Counted from the first letter of the stretch, positions 34,939 to 43,900 are shown. The stretch: 47,929 nt of DNA from Alphaproteobacteria bacterium (GCA_003158585.1 PMKE01000121.1:16829-64757), one strand, 5' to 3'. Numbers and translations are program-made. Notes: a model not told the origin generated them from the sequence alone.

Positions 34939-36669
34939 TCAATGCGACTCGCGATCGACGACAGAGCCGCTTTTACCCACGAGAAAATCGAGGTCGCAAC
35001 CCCGGTCCGCCTGCAGGACGTGGTCCTTGTATAGGCGGTAATAACCGCGCGTGTACTTCGAGGGCGGGCGCGACCTGCGCCAAGTCGCCAGGCGCGATTC
35101 GATCTCGTCCTCGCCGATCAAGAGATCGAGCTTGCGGGCCGGACCGTCGAACAGGATCTCGTCCCCCGACTTGACGATCGCCAGGGGACCGCCCGCCTCT
35201 GCTTCCGGCGCGACATGCAGGATGACCGTGCCGAAGGCCGTGCCGCTCATGCGCGCGTCGGAGATGCGGACCATGTCCTTGATGCCCTGCGCCAGCAGTT
35301 TCTTCGGCAACGGCATGTTGCCCACTTCCGGCATGCCGGGATAACCCTTGGGGCCGCAGCCCTTGAGAACCAGGATGGAGTTTGCGTCCACCGGCAGTTC
35401 GGGATCGTCGATCCGCGTCTTGAAGTCCTCGATGGATTCGAAGACCACAGCGCGCCCGCGATGATGATAGAGCGAAGTCTCGGCGGCGCTGGGTTTCATA
35501 ATGGCGCCCAATGGGCACAGGTTTCCGTGCAGCACCCAGATTCCAGAGGCGCGGCAGGCAGGCCGCTCGAACGGCCGGATGACCTCAGGAGCGAAACATT
35601 CGCCGTCGGCGACGATCTCACGCAGCGTCTGTCCGGAAACGGTCGGCACGTCGAGCTTCAGCAGATCGGCGATCTCTTTGAGCGCAGCAGGCAATCCTCC
35701 GGCATAATGGAACTCTTCCATCAGAAAGCGCCCGGAAGGCTGCAGGTCGACCAGCAGCGGAATCCCGTTGGACAGCCGGTCGAAATCCGCAAGCTCAAGC
35801 GGCACGCCGATGCGCCCGGCGATCGCCAGCAGATGGATGACGGCGTTGGAGGAGCCGCCGATCACCGCAATGGTGCGGATGGCGTTCTCGAAGGACTCGC
35901 GCGTCAGGATGTTCGAGAGGCGCACGTCCTTGCGCGCCATGTCCACAATCCTCCGGCCGGTCTCGTGCGCCAGCACGCGGCGCCGCGAATCCACCGCCGG
36001 GATCGTCGCGTTATACGGCAGCGACAAGCCCATCGCTTCGACCAAGCAGGCGAAGGTGGAGGCCGTGCCCATCGTCATGCAGGTGCCGGGGCTGCGCGAC
36101 ATGCCGCTTTCCGCCGCCATGAAATCCTTGAGCTGCATCTCGCCAGCGCGCACCGCTTCGCTGAACTTCCACACGTCGGTGCCCGAGCCGATGTCGCCGC
36201 CGCGGAACTTGCCGTTCAGCATCGGGCCGGACGACACCACGATGGTAGGAAGATCGACGCTTGCCGCCCCCATGATCTGGCCCGGCGTGGTCTTGTCGCA
36301 GCCGCCGAGCAGAACCACGGCGTCGATGGGATTGCCGCGAATCGATTCCTCGACCTCCATCGACAGGAGATTGCGGAACAGCATCGTCGTCGGCCGCATC
36401 TGGGTCTCGCCCAGCGACATGGCGGGAAACTCCAGCGGCAAGCCGCCCGCCTCCCAAACGCCGCGCTTTACGTGCTCGGCCAGTTCGCGCAGATGGGCGT
36501 TGCAGGGCGTCAGCTCCGACCAGGTGTTGCAGATGCCGATCACCGGCCGGCCGTCGAACACATCGTTCGGCAAGCCTTCGCTTTTCATCCAACTGCGATG
36601 AATGAACCCGTCCCGATCGGACCTGCCATAGGTTCTGGCGCTGCGAAACCTGCTCTTCTGCGCGGACAT
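34939..36669 (-). CDS. IlvD/Edd-family sugar-acid dehydratase (arabonate/galactonate type)
   Basis: The 576-residue iron-sulfur dehydratase has the cluster and substrate motifs NTWSELTPCNAHL, VLLGGCDKTTPGQIMG and RSPGTCMTMGTAST, and a C-terminal half with GCGPKGYPGMPEVGNMPLPK and ISDARMSGTAFGT. The sequence style fits the sugar-acid branch (L-arabonate, D-xylonate, D-galactonate) rather than the ilvD branch. It supplies the third oxidative step after the dehydrogenase and lactonase. No downstream keto-deoxy-acid aldolase or kinase is in the window. The start ATG has no strong Shine-Dalgarno. Confidence 0.87.
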   Translation of the reverse strand: MSAQKSRFRSARTYGRSDRDGFIHRSWMKSEGLPNDVFDGRPVIGICNTWSELTPCNAHLRELAEHVKRGVWEAGGLPLEFPAMSLGETQMRPTTMLFRNLLSMEVEESIRGNPIDAVVLLGGCDKTTPGQIMGAASVDLPTIVVSSGPMLNGKFRGGDIGSGTDVWKFSEAVRAGEMQLKDFMAAESGMSRSPGTCMTMGTASTFACLVEAMGLSLPYNATIPAVDSRRRVLAHETGRRIVDMARKDVRLSNILTRESFENAIRTIAVIGGSSNAVIHLLAIAGRIGVPLELADFDRLSNGIPLLVDLQPSGRFLMEEFHYAGGLPAALKEIADLLKLDVPTVSGQTLREIVADGECFAPEVIRPFERPACRASGIWVLHGNLCPLGAIMKPSAAETSLYHHRGRAVVFESIEDFKTRIDDPELPVDANSILVLKGCGPKGYPGMPEVGNMPLPKKLLAQGIKDMVRISDARMSGTAFGTVILHVAPEAEAGGPLAIVKSGDEILFDGPARKLDLLIGEDEIESRLATWRRSRPPSKYTRGYYRLYKDHVLQADRGCDLDFLVGKSGSVVDRESH

Positions 36670-36726
36670 GCCTGTTCGATCCTGCCCAGGAGGATTGCGC
36701 CGGCCGTTTCGGGACCTGCACCCCTA

Positions 36727-36741
36727 ATTAATATGATAAAT
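36727..36741 (-). promoter_or_regulatory. Operator copy 5 (one mismatch), upstream of the dehydratase gene
   Basis: Reading leftward the site is ATTTAT-CAT-ATTAAT, one base off the perfect palindrome. It lies 57 bp before the dehydratase start. A TTGCAG about 15 bp upstream of TATTAA is a possible promoter. Confidence 0.6.
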
Positions 36742-36863
36742 ATTTCTTCTGCAAAGTGCCAGCAGCATTTGCCGGTTACGGCCCCGTGCGGCGATCAGCC
36801 AGTGTGCCTGCCGGATCGGCTTTGGCGTGCGGAGGGCTGAAAAATAACCGGAAAATCCGCCAT

Positions 36864-37226
36864 TTATTTGCATTCGGCCGTCAGCATTTCTCTGACAAGC
36901 TCGCTCGGGCGGCACAGGCGGACCGCCCTATCCGTTACCACGATCGGCCGGTTGATGAGGATCGGGTTCTCGATCATGGCGTCGAGCAACTCGTTTTCGC
37001 AGACATCTCTTTCGTCGAGTCGCAACTCTTGGAACAAGGGTTCCTTTGTTCTCACCAAGCTTCGTATGGTCCGCTGCATGCGGGCTGCCAAGTCCTTCAG
37101 TTCCTCGCGCGACGGCGGTGTCTTCATGTACTCGATAATACGCGGCTCGAAGCCGGCGGCACGAATGGCTGCCAGGGCATTGCGCGAGGTTCCGCAGTCG
37201 GCGTTGTGATAGATCGTGATTTGCAT
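36864..37226 (-). CDS. arsC: Arsenate reductase, glutaredoxin-linked ArsC family
   Basis: The 120-residue thioredoxin-fold enzyme carries catalytic C11 in HNADCGTSRN and the RPIVVTDRAVRLCRP loop with the arsenate-binding Arg. I chose ATG 37226 (MQITIYHN), preceded by GGAGG about 10 bp upstream; the longer frame adds an unrelated leader. No arsR or efflux gene is nearby. It may be a true arsenate reductase or a member of the looser YffB/Spx-like group. Confidence 0.85.
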   Translation of the reverse strand: MQITIYHNADCGTSRNALAAIRAAGFEPRIIEYMKTPPSREELKDLAARMQRTIRSLVRTKEPLFQELRLDERDVCENELLDAMIENPILINRPIVVTDRAVRLCRPSELVREMLTAECK

Positions 37227-37267
37227 GGTGTTCTTCCACCTCCGTTCCACATCGGTCCGGAGTGCAT

Positions 37268-37573
37268 TCAAAACGTCCCGTGGCTCTCCAGAGGCCGTAC
37301 CGGCGGATTTGAACCGGCCAAATCGGCCTGCCCCGCGTCGCGCGCCAGGGCGCGATTCAGTTCACCGGGATCGACCGGCATATATTCTGTCGTGCCGTCC
37401 CGCGTCAGCGGCATTGTGGTCGCGACGCGCCTCCAGGCTGCGAAAGTAAGACCCTCGAGCAATTCTTCTTCGGTGACGACCGTATAGGTCCCCGCCGGCT
37501 GCGGAGAGTCGAACCCGCTCAGCCAAAACGGGCGGCGGAAGGTCACTTGCCTGCTGTTCGTGCGTGACGCCAT
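37268..37573 (-). CDS. Conserved hypothetical protein
   Basis: A 101-residue soluble protein. The recognisable core is VTFRRPFWLSGFDSPQPAGTYTVVTEEELLEGLTFAAWRR, split here as FRRPFWLSGF and PAGTYTVVTEEELLEGL, a pattern I have seen in small alphaproteobacterial proteins of unknown function. The C-terminal third is low in predicted structure. It precedes arsC by 41 bp on the same strand. No function is assigned. Confidence 0.6.
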   Translation of the reverse strand: MASRTNSRQVTFRRPFWLSGFDSPQPAGTYTVVTEEELLEGLTFAAWRRVATTMPLTRDGTTEYMPVDPGELNRALARDAGQADLAGSNPPVRPLESHGTF

Positions 37574-37754
37574 CGCTTACCTGCCTGCCCCCAAACCGAA
37601 TAGCGAGATGCGGCGACGAAACTGGCGAACTTCGCCGTTCCATCGCCGCTCTCACCCCAGCGTCTCATTTGCCCAAATCACGTCTAATCGGCGTTACTCG
37701 AGCCGGGAACGTGAAGGCCTGCGCCGGTATCCCGTTTACCGGATCGCGAGCGGC

Positions 37755-38264
37755 CTAGTGCCGCTGCCAGCCGTTATCGCGATCGCGGTCGTGATTCCAG
37801 TCGTGGTAGTTGCTGCCATGTTGGCCACGATAGTGGCGGTAGTCGCGGTCATTGTTCCAACGATGCCAGCGATGGCTGTTGTCCCAATAGCCGTCGCGAT
37901 ACGCTAAAGAGATGTCGCTGTAACCGTTCGAATACCCGTTGCCCTGCCAGCCGTCGCCACCATAGCGATCGTGATTCCAATCGCTATAGCTACCGGCGTG
38001 GTGGTTGCGGTAATTCCTGTAGTCGCGGTCGTTGTTCCAACGATGCCAGCGATGGCCGTTGTCCCAATAGCCGTCGCGATACCCGAAGGCAGCGTCGCCA
38101 AAACCTACCGAGATGGTTGCGCCGGACCTATGGCGGTAATTGTCATAGCCATTGTTGTTGCCGACGGTGACGGAAAAACCATCGGCGCTTGCCGGTGTGG
38201 CGATCGCAAACGACGTGCCTGCTAAAGCCAGCACAATCGCGGCACTTGTCAAAAACCTACGCAT
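37755..38264 (-). CDS. Secreted His/Tyr/Trp/Asp-rich protein with two tandem repeats
   Basis: The 169-residue protein has a signal peptide (MRRFLTSAAIVLALAGTSFA, cleavage near ASA). The mature part contains two copies of a 47-residue repeat at residues 61-107 and 121-167. Each starts YRDGYWDN-HRWHRWNNDRDYR and ends DWNHDR...GWQ, with period 60 residues. Many His and Asp side chains suggest metal binding or envelope interaction, but this is inference. I chose ATG 38264, with AAAGGA upstream. The family is not recognised. Confidence 0.75.
   Translation of the reverse strand: MRRFLTSAAIVLALAGTSFAIATPASADGFSVTVGNNNGYDNYRHRSGATISVGFGDAAFGYRDGYWDNGHRWHRWNNDRDYRNYRNHHAGSYSDWNHDRYGGDGWQGNGYSNGYSDISLAYRDGYWDNSHRWHRWNNDRDYRHYRGQHGSNYHDWNHDRDRDNGWQRH
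37764..37904 (-). repeat. Tandem coding repeat, copy B
   Basis: This 141-bp stretch encodes residues 121-167 of the His/Trp-rich protein and is a direct repeat of 37944-38084, 180 bp apart. Confidence 0.8.
37944..38084 (-). repeat. Tandem coding repeat, copy A
   Basis: This 141-bp stretch encodes residues 61-107 of the same protein. Copies A and B share the run YRDGYWDN and HRWHRWNNDRDYR exactly. Confidence 0.8.
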
Positions 38265-38607
38265 GCTCGATTCCTTTCTTGCTGGCTCAGGCGACGCTGG
38301 GGCGCTGCATGGCAGCTGGTTCGGTGTCGGTTTTCTCATCCTGATGATGAGGACACCGGGGCGGCAATTATCTGACGCTAACAATAAATAGTACTGATGC
38401 CAAAGATTACAATATGTATTTATGTAATATTACTGAAATCATCATTTCCACTGTTCAACTAATTGCTGCACCAAATATTACTCTATCTTTCCATATGATT
38501 GAAGAATGCATAGCGCGGCCGACGTCTCAAAGTACATGCTTATCCGCACTCGTTTCGACGGCCTGTCCCGCCTGGGAGACATCCCGGCCGACTTCGGCAA
38601 TCGCGTA
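38265..38607. other. AT-rich intergenic stretch
   Basis: Most of 38385-38520 is clearly richer in A and T than the surroundings. It carries no ORF with a credible start and codon use. It holds the promoter region of the His/Trp-rich gene; no operator was recognised. Confidence 0.45.
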
Positions 38608-38682
38608 TCAGGTGCCCAGAAGCAAAACGGCACCCGAGAGCGCAAGCAGGACGAGGGCCAACATCGTCGTTCTTTTGCTCAT
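38608..38682 (-). CDS. Possible 24-residue hydrophobic peptide
   Basis: ATG 38682 has AAAGG a few bases upstream and opens a frame of 24 codons: MSKRTTMLALVLLALSGAV plus a short end. It looks like a single membrane segment or a truncated lipoprotein signal. It sits just downstream of the DUF3309 gene. There is no family match I know; it could be chance. Confidence 0.3.
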   Translation of the reverse strand: MSKRTTMLALVLLALSGAVLLLGT

Positions 38683-38717
38683 GGCAATGACCTTTGGCTG
38701 AGTGGTTACGGTTGGGG

Positions 38718-38873
38718 CTAGATGCGTCCCATGAGAAGCAAGACGACGACGATGATAACGATCACGCCCAGCCCGCCGCTTGGGCCGTAACCCCAGTTCG
38801 TGCTGTGCCGCCATGTCGGCAACGCGCCGATCAAAAACAGCACCAGGACGACTAAGAGAATAGTACCTAGCAT
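38718..38873 (-). CDS. DUF3309 small membrane protein
   Basis: The 51-residue protein has two hydrophobic segments around ALPTWRHSTNWGYGPSGGLG, the hallmark of DUF3309. I chose ATG 38873 (MLGTILLVVLVLFLIG), with GGGAG about 8 bp upstream. The function is unknown in the family. A stress-cluster motif copy lies 178 bp upstream. Confidence 0.85.
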   Translation of the reverse strand: MLGTILLVVLVLFLIGALPTWRHSTNWGYGPSGGLGVIVIIVVVLLLMGRI

Positions 38874-39051
38874 TGCTTGTACTCCCAATTGGGGCGGCGC
38901 GAGAGGCCGCGCTTGCATCCGTCGGCTTGATACTTGTCGATCCGGGTGCGTCCGAACGCGCGTGAAACGAGAGGCGGATCTCCCCGCCTCCGCTTCATCC
39001 GTGTCCCGGATGATATTCGAGACTAGCTGCGGGATAGTAGTGGAGACAGCC

Positions 39052-39065
39052 TCGGAAACTACTCA
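39052..39065 (-). promoter_or_regulatory. Stress-cluster motif copy 1, upstream of the DUF3309 gene
   Basis: Reads TGAGTAGTTTCCGA leftward, 178 bp before the DUF3309 start. Confidence 0.6.
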
Positions 39066-39095
39066 GCGGTGCCCGCAGGATAGCTTCGGGTAACG

Positions 39096-39362
39096 TTAAA
39101 CGCGCCGGACCAGCCGTATGAGAAGCAGCAGTACGACTGCGCCGATCGCCGCGCTGGCAATCACGGGCACAAGTCCGACGCCGAGATGAACGCCCAATTT
39201 GGGCAACAACCAGCCGCCAAAGAACGCGCCGACAATGCCGACGGCGATATCGCCAAGCAGGCCGAAGCCGCCGCCCCTGACAATCATGCCGGCGAGCCAG
39301 CCCGCAACCGCGCCGACCAAAGCCCAAATGAGTAGAGTTTGGTAGGTAATATCATAGATCAT
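39096..39362 (-). CDS. GlsB/YeaQ/YmgE-type small membrane protein
   Basis: The 88-residue protein has three hydrophobic segments and the Gly-rich pattern AGWLAGMIVRGGGFGLLGDIAVGIVGAFFGG, split as VAGWLAGMIVRGGG and GDIAVGIVGAFFGGWL, typical of the transglycosylase-associated family. Such proteins are often stress-induced inner-membrane proteins of unclear role. AGGAG precedes the ATG by 7 bp. Confidence 0.9.
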   Translation of the reverse strand: MIYDITYQTLLIWALVGAVAGWLAGMIVRGGGFGLLGDIAVGIVGAFFGGWLLPKLGVHLGVGLVPVIASAAIGAVVLLLLIRLVRRV

Positions 39363-39390
39363 TGGTGGTTGCTCCTTCTGTCGAGAAACT

Positions 39391-39419
39391 GCCGTACGGA
39401 TCGCGATGATCCGTACGGC
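39391..39419 (-). terminator. Perfect hairpin downstream of the glycine-zipper gene
   Basis: GCCGTACGGATC (39391-39402) and GATCCGTACGGC (39408-39419) form a 12-bp perfect stem with a 5-nt loop, 43 bp after the leftward gene's stop. Leftward it is followed by AGTTTCT, a weak T-tract. Confidence 0.65.
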
Positions 39420-39461
39420 AATCGCATGCGCCAGCTCGTCTTGAGCGAGCGCGACTGTTGA

Positions 39462-40133
39462 TTAATCCGTGTACCAATTACCGTCGTCGTGACGGCAGGC
39501 CGTGCCGTGGCGGTTGTACGAGCGTCTATTGCTGTAGCCCGCTTCACTGAAATCGCGGCAAGTGTAGCCCGCGCGTGAAAATTCGCGTGTGGGGGTGAAG
39601 GTGCCGTAACTGCCGCCGTTCCCATTACGCCAGCTATAGCGATTGCCGACGCGGCCTTCGAACCCCTGGCTATAGGAACTCATGGCATAGCGACGATCGT
39701 TGCAGTTCATGTTGCCTGAGATCGCATTGCCTGCGAGACCGCCGAGGATGACGCCGCCGACGACGGCGCCGCCATTACCGTGGCTTGCCGCGCTGCCGAT
39801 CAATCCGCCCGCGATGGCGCCCAGGACGGTGCCAGCGGCGGTATTGTTGTTGCAATCGCTGCCGTAATAATACGCGCCGCGTTGATAACGGTTCGCGTGA
39901 CGGTACGGGTCCGAACGATACCGGTCGTTGCGGTCGCGACGGGCATAACCATCGTCGTAACCGTAGTTGTAGCCGTTTCCATACGTGGGCTGGTTCTGAT
40001 CGTTGCGGTCGTACTGACCGGAGTTATATTGACCGTCATTCTGCTGATTGCGATCGTTAGGGTCGGCGTTTGCCGCGCCGGCGCCGAGTACGATTGCGGC
40101 GGTCGCGAGCAACATGCTCATCCTTTTTAACAT
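39462..40133 (-). CDS. Secreted glycine-zipper (17 kDa antigen-like) protein
   Basis: The 223-residue protein has a signal peptide ending near ANA (residue 23). A long N/Q/Y/R/D-rich region covers residues 25-90. A glycine zipper follows (AAGTVLGAIAGGLIGSA and GAVVGGVILGGLAGNAI), then a Tyr/Arg-rich C-terminal part with YTCRDFSEAGY and GTACRHDDGNWY, like the end of rickettsial 17 kDa-type surface antigens. No lipobox Cys is at the cleavage site. It is probably an outer-envelope protein. Motif copy 2 lies 119 bp upstream. Confidence 0.82.
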   Translation of the reverse strand: MLKRMSMLLATAAIVLGAGAANADPNDRNQQNDGQYNSGQYDRNDQNQPTYGNGYNYGYDDGYARRDRNDRYRSDPYRHANRYQRGAYYYGSDCNNNTAAGTVLGAIAGGLIGSAASHGNGGAVVGGVILGGLAGNAISGNMNCNDRRYAMSSYSQGFEGRVGNRYSWRNGNGGSYGTFTPTREFSRAGYTCRDFSEAGYSNRRSYNRHGTACRHDDGNWYTD

Positions 40134-40252
40134 CGAATTTTCCTCGATTGATGCCCGCGCGAGGTTCCGAAGGGAAATAGCGCCGGATAGGGGAAGCGCC
40201 TAAAGCGCTCACTCGATAAGATTGTAGTTAGCGGCGCGGGGCGCGGGCAGTC

Positions 40253-40266
40253 TCGGAAACTACTCA
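40253..40266 (-). promoter_or_regulatory. Stress-cluster motif copy 2, upstream of the glycine-zipper gene
   Basis: Reads TGAGTAGTTTCCGA leftward, 119 bp before the start codon at 40133. Confidence 0.65.
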
Positions 40267-40343
40267 CTTCGATCAGAGGCCGGCCGCCGGCTTGATTCTA
40301 AGCGGCGGTGCAGCCCTTGCTATCGCTGCGATAACAAACGGCT

Positions 40344-40535
40344 TCAGCAGTCGGGACGCTTCAGCGTGACGTAAACTGCCACCGGACGGTCGAAATAGCG
40401 TTTCGAAATCTCACTCAAGGTCGACGCGATATGTTCAAGTGTCACGTTGCCTGAAAGGCGGAACGACGCCTCCCTGTCGGGAAGCACGACTTGTATACGA
40501 GTGTCTCCCAAACGCTCGATGGAATTGCATTGCAT
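40344..40535 (-). CDS. Small hypothetical protein (63 residues) with a decayed tandem paralogue
   Basis: A soluble 63-residue protein with an alternating strand/helix pattern: RIQVVLPDREASFRLSGNVT, then EHIASTLSEISKRYFD, then PVAVYVTLKRPDC. A strong GGAGGGG sits 3 bp before the ATG. The frameshifted copy at 40673-40872 aligns without gaps over the first 32 residues, which supports this as a real gene. The function is unknown. Motif copy 3 lies 109 bp upstream. Confidence 0.68.
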   Translation of the reverse strand: MQCNSIERLGDTRIQVVLPDREASFRLSGNVTLEHIASTLSEISKRYFDRPVAVYVTLKRPDC

Positions 40536-40644
40536 GGGCCCCTCCGTGATTCGTTCGCGCCCGGGCGGTTAATGACCGGCACCCGACGCGTAGCCTCAAA
40601 ACTACCCCGCCAGCGTATATGCGCCCCGGGGCGCGGGGGGAGCT

Positions 40645-40658
40645 TCGGAATCTACTCA
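40645..40658 (-). promoter_or_regulatory. Stress-cluster motif copy 3, upstream of the 63-residue gene
   Basis: Reads TGAGTAGATTCCGA leftward. A 32-bp window around it (40631-40662) matches the window of copy 5 at 30 positions. Confidence 0.68.
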
Positions 40659-40672
40659 GATCATCAGAGAAA

Positions 40673-40872
40673 TCATGAGAGTGAGGCTTCGGGCCGCCTT
40701 ACCGTAACGTCGATTGCGACTTGATTGCCGTAACTCCGTCGTGAATTCTCGGCGAGCGTCCGCGCAATTTCCCCTACGTCACATTGGAGGCAAGGCTGAA
40801 CGACACCACCTTGTTGCCGAACAAAAATCTAAACTGGCTGTGCCTCACTTGATCGATCCGGAATGCCCGCAT
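40673..40872 (-). pseudogene. Frameshifted paralogue of the 63-residue gene
   Basis: From ATG 40872 the frame reads 32 codons ending SFSLASNVT, then hits TAG at 40774-40776. In the next frame the sequence continues GEIARTLAENSRR and VAIDVTVRRPEASLS to a stop at 40673. The intact neighbour has SFRLSGNVT, EHIASTLSEISKR and VAVYVTLKRPDC in the same order. The first 32 residues match in length exactly, so a single-base deletion near 40774-40776 explains the break. A degraded motif copy (4) lies 61 bp upstream. Confidence 0.78.
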
Positions 40873-40933
40873 CTGAAGCTCCGCGATAGGTCTGCCTAGC
40901 AGGCTACCGGCACGTACTGCTGCCGCGATAGGT

Positions 40934-40947
40934 TCGGAATCTACCTG
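40934..40947 (-). promoter_or_regulatory. Stress-cluster motif copy 4 (degenerate), upstream of the pseudogene
   Basis: Reads CAGGTAGATTCCGA leftward, two bases off the common form, 61 bp before the pseudogene start. Confidence 0.5.
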
Positions 40948-40986
40948 CCGGTTATCCGCGGTGCGGCGTTCGCAGGGGGGCTGCGT

Positions 40987-43900
40987 TCAACGGGGGGGAT
41001 TCGACGCAGCAGCAATCGCCAGCCGTGCCAGCGCCGGAAGGGACTTGGAGCCTGTCTTCTGCATGATCGCCGCGCGATGATTCTCGACCGTGCGTTGGCT
41101 GATGCCGAGGTCCGCGGCAATATTCTTGCTGGGATGGCCGGCGAGGACAAGTTCCATGATTCGCTGCTGTTGCGGCGTGAGCTTGGCAATACTATCCGCA
41201 GCGGCGGCTTGCCAGGCGGACAGTTTGGTCTCGTCTTTGGACTGTTCGAGTGCGCGATTGACGCTGGCGAGCAACTCCTTGCTGCTGATCGGCTTCTCGA
41301 GGAAATCCGAAGCGCCCGCCTTCATGGCCTGCACCGCGATCGGCACGTCGCTGTTCCCCGTGATCATGATGGAAGGCAGTTGATGACCGGCCGCATGCAG
41401 CCGTCGCAGCAATTCGAGCCCGCTCATGCCGGGAAGGTAGGCATCGATCAAAAGGCAGCCTTCCGAGCCAGGACGATAGTCAGCGAGGAACGCCTCACAC
41501 GTCGAATAATCCCGCACAGTTCGACCCTCAGCTTCGAACGTGCTGCGAATCCCTTCGCGAATTTGATCGTCGTCGTCGACGATGAAGATGACGGGGGCGC
41601 TCGGCCGAACGGACACCTCGGCCGGGTGCGGATCGCGTGTCTGCAGTGCCGGCCGTGATTTCGGCAGGAGCCGTTTGATGACTTGCGTCAGCTCTTTCGG
41701 CTTCATCGGCTTGTTGAGCTGAATACAGTTCTGATTTGCGATGCGGCGCAAGGTCTTCGTCGTGATATCGCCGGTCAGAACGATGACCGGGATGTCGTGG
41801 TGTAACTTCTCCCGCACCTTTGCAGTGACTTCCAGTCCGTCCATGCCGTTCGGCAGATTGTAGTCCGCAATGATGAGATCGGGCTTGATCGCCCCTCGCG
41901 CGATTACAGCCAGCGCCGCGACACCGTCGGATGCCGCTGCCACGCTATATCCCTCGCTCTTGAGCAGGAGTTCGAGCAGCTCGCGCACTTCCGGATCGTC
42001 TTCGACAACCAGAATGGCGCCCGCGCCGCGTTCGTCATCGACGATCGCGGCATCCTTGCCGACATGGTCTTTCTTGGGTTCCGCCGCCGTTTCGCCCGAT
42101 GCGAGTTTTACCTCTATAGTGAATACCGAGCCTTTGCCCATGCGCGAGCGGACGCGCACCCGATGGCCGAGCATGGTTCCCAAACGCTGCACGATCGACA
42201 GGCCGAGGCCAAGACCGCGGCCGCGTTCGCGCGCTGCATTGTCGAGCTGATGGTATTCCTCGAAAATCGCGGAAAGTTCCTCGGACGGGATGCCTACGCC
42301 AGTATCGCAGACATTGATGCTGAGCATTCCGTTGCCACGGCGGCAGCCGAGCAGCACCTTGCCGTGCTCGGTATATTTCAGCGCATTCGAAAGCAGGTTG
42401 CGGATCATCTGCTCGAGCAGATGCGGATCGCTGTGGATGGATTGGCTGCACTTCACCACCCGCAGGTCTAGCCCCTGGGATTGGGCATGAAAGGCGAACT
42501 CGTCCTTCAGCCGCTCCAGCAGATCGTCGACCGGAAAATCGACCATCTCGGTGCGGACGGTGCCGGCCTCGATCTGGTTCAAATCGAGCAGCGTGTTCAG
42601 CATGCCCGAAATGGAGCCCAAGGTCTGGTCCAGCCGTACGACCAGCTTCTGCGCCCCCTCGCCCTCGACCATCTTCGCCAACAGGCCTTGAAGCAGCGCA
42701 AGCGTTTGCAGAGGTTGGCGGAGATCGTGGCTCGCGGCAGCGAGGAAACGCGATTTTGCGATATTGGCGAGCTCCGCGTTCTGCTTGGCCTCTTCCAGCG
42801 CCCTTGCCGTGCGCTTGCGCTCCGTGACGTCGGTGAAGGTGATAACCACGCCCTCCACCCTATTGTCGTGGGCGCGATAGGGCAGTATGCGGCGGTTGAA
42901 CCAGACGCCGCCCAACGCTTCGACCTCGCGCTCGCTCGGCGTGAGGCTGTGCAGCACGGCACGGGCGTCGGCAGAAAGAGAGCCGTCTGCGGACAGCGAG
43001 CGGAGGTCCGCCAGCGGCCGTCCGATATCCGTCGGAATGATGTTGAAGAGTAGTTTGGTGGCCGGCGTGAAGAACCGGATGTTGAGGTCCTGGTCGAGAA
43101 AAAGCGTCGCGACATTCGTGCTGTAGAGGATGTTTTGCAGATCGTCGGATGCTTCGCGCTGCCGATCCAGGGTTTCCTGAAGCTGGGTGTTGAGGGCGGT
43201 AAGCTCCTCGTTGAGCGACTGCAATTCCTCCTTGGAGGTCAGCAGCTCCTCGTTCGTGGACTGGAATTCCTCGTTGACGGACAACGCTTCTTCGTTGATT
43301 GCCTTCTGTTCTTCGCTGGATATCTCAAGATTGCGGATGGCACCCCTGAGTTCCGATCTGGTGGCTTCGAGTTCATGCTCGAGATCGGCGACCCTCGCAG
43401 TGTCCGCTGCGGAGATCGGGCCGTTCTCCTTCTGCTCCCGCTTCGGCTCGTCGACAAAGCAAATCAGGAAAAGCTCCTCGCCTTCGCAGTGAGCCGGTTG
43501 GACGGTGATAGCGAACGAATAGGATTTACCGTCGTGGCTGGTCTGTCCGCCGGCAACGGTAACGTGTGTTTTCTCCTGGCCGACCTGCTTGATCGCCGAG
43601 CGCAGCTTGGTGCGCATGCCCTCGCTCACCATCGCGAGCAGATCGTAAGTGGGTTGCCCGGCCGGCACGCGCAGATAACGCTCCGTCGGTCCCAGGGAAT
43701 AAAGGCATTCGTGCTTGCGGTTGATCAGGACGGCTGCCGGTGCATAGGCATCCATCACCAAACGCTGACAAAGATCGGCGAACGCGACTTGGCGCGAGGC
43801 TGCTTTGTCTTGTCCGGGAACCGTGAAGGCTCGAACACTCTCGCCGGCAGTTTTCAAAATCTCGAGACCCTCCGACCGGGTGCTGCCGGTGCGCCGATAA

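Noticed and set aside
37709-37740. GGAAC ... CGTT considered as an EcfG general-stress promoter
   Set aside because: The spacer is about 22 bp instead of 16-17, and it faces no gene start.
38414-38701. 95-codon plus-strand frame in the AT-rich stretch
   Set aside because: Codon use and composition are not protein-like, the start lacks a Shine-Dalgarno, and it overlaps other small frames.
40714-40899. 61-codon plus-strand frame between the 63-residue gene and the kinase fusion
   Set aside because: No ribosome binding site and no family; the opposite strand carries the recognisable frameshifted paralogue.
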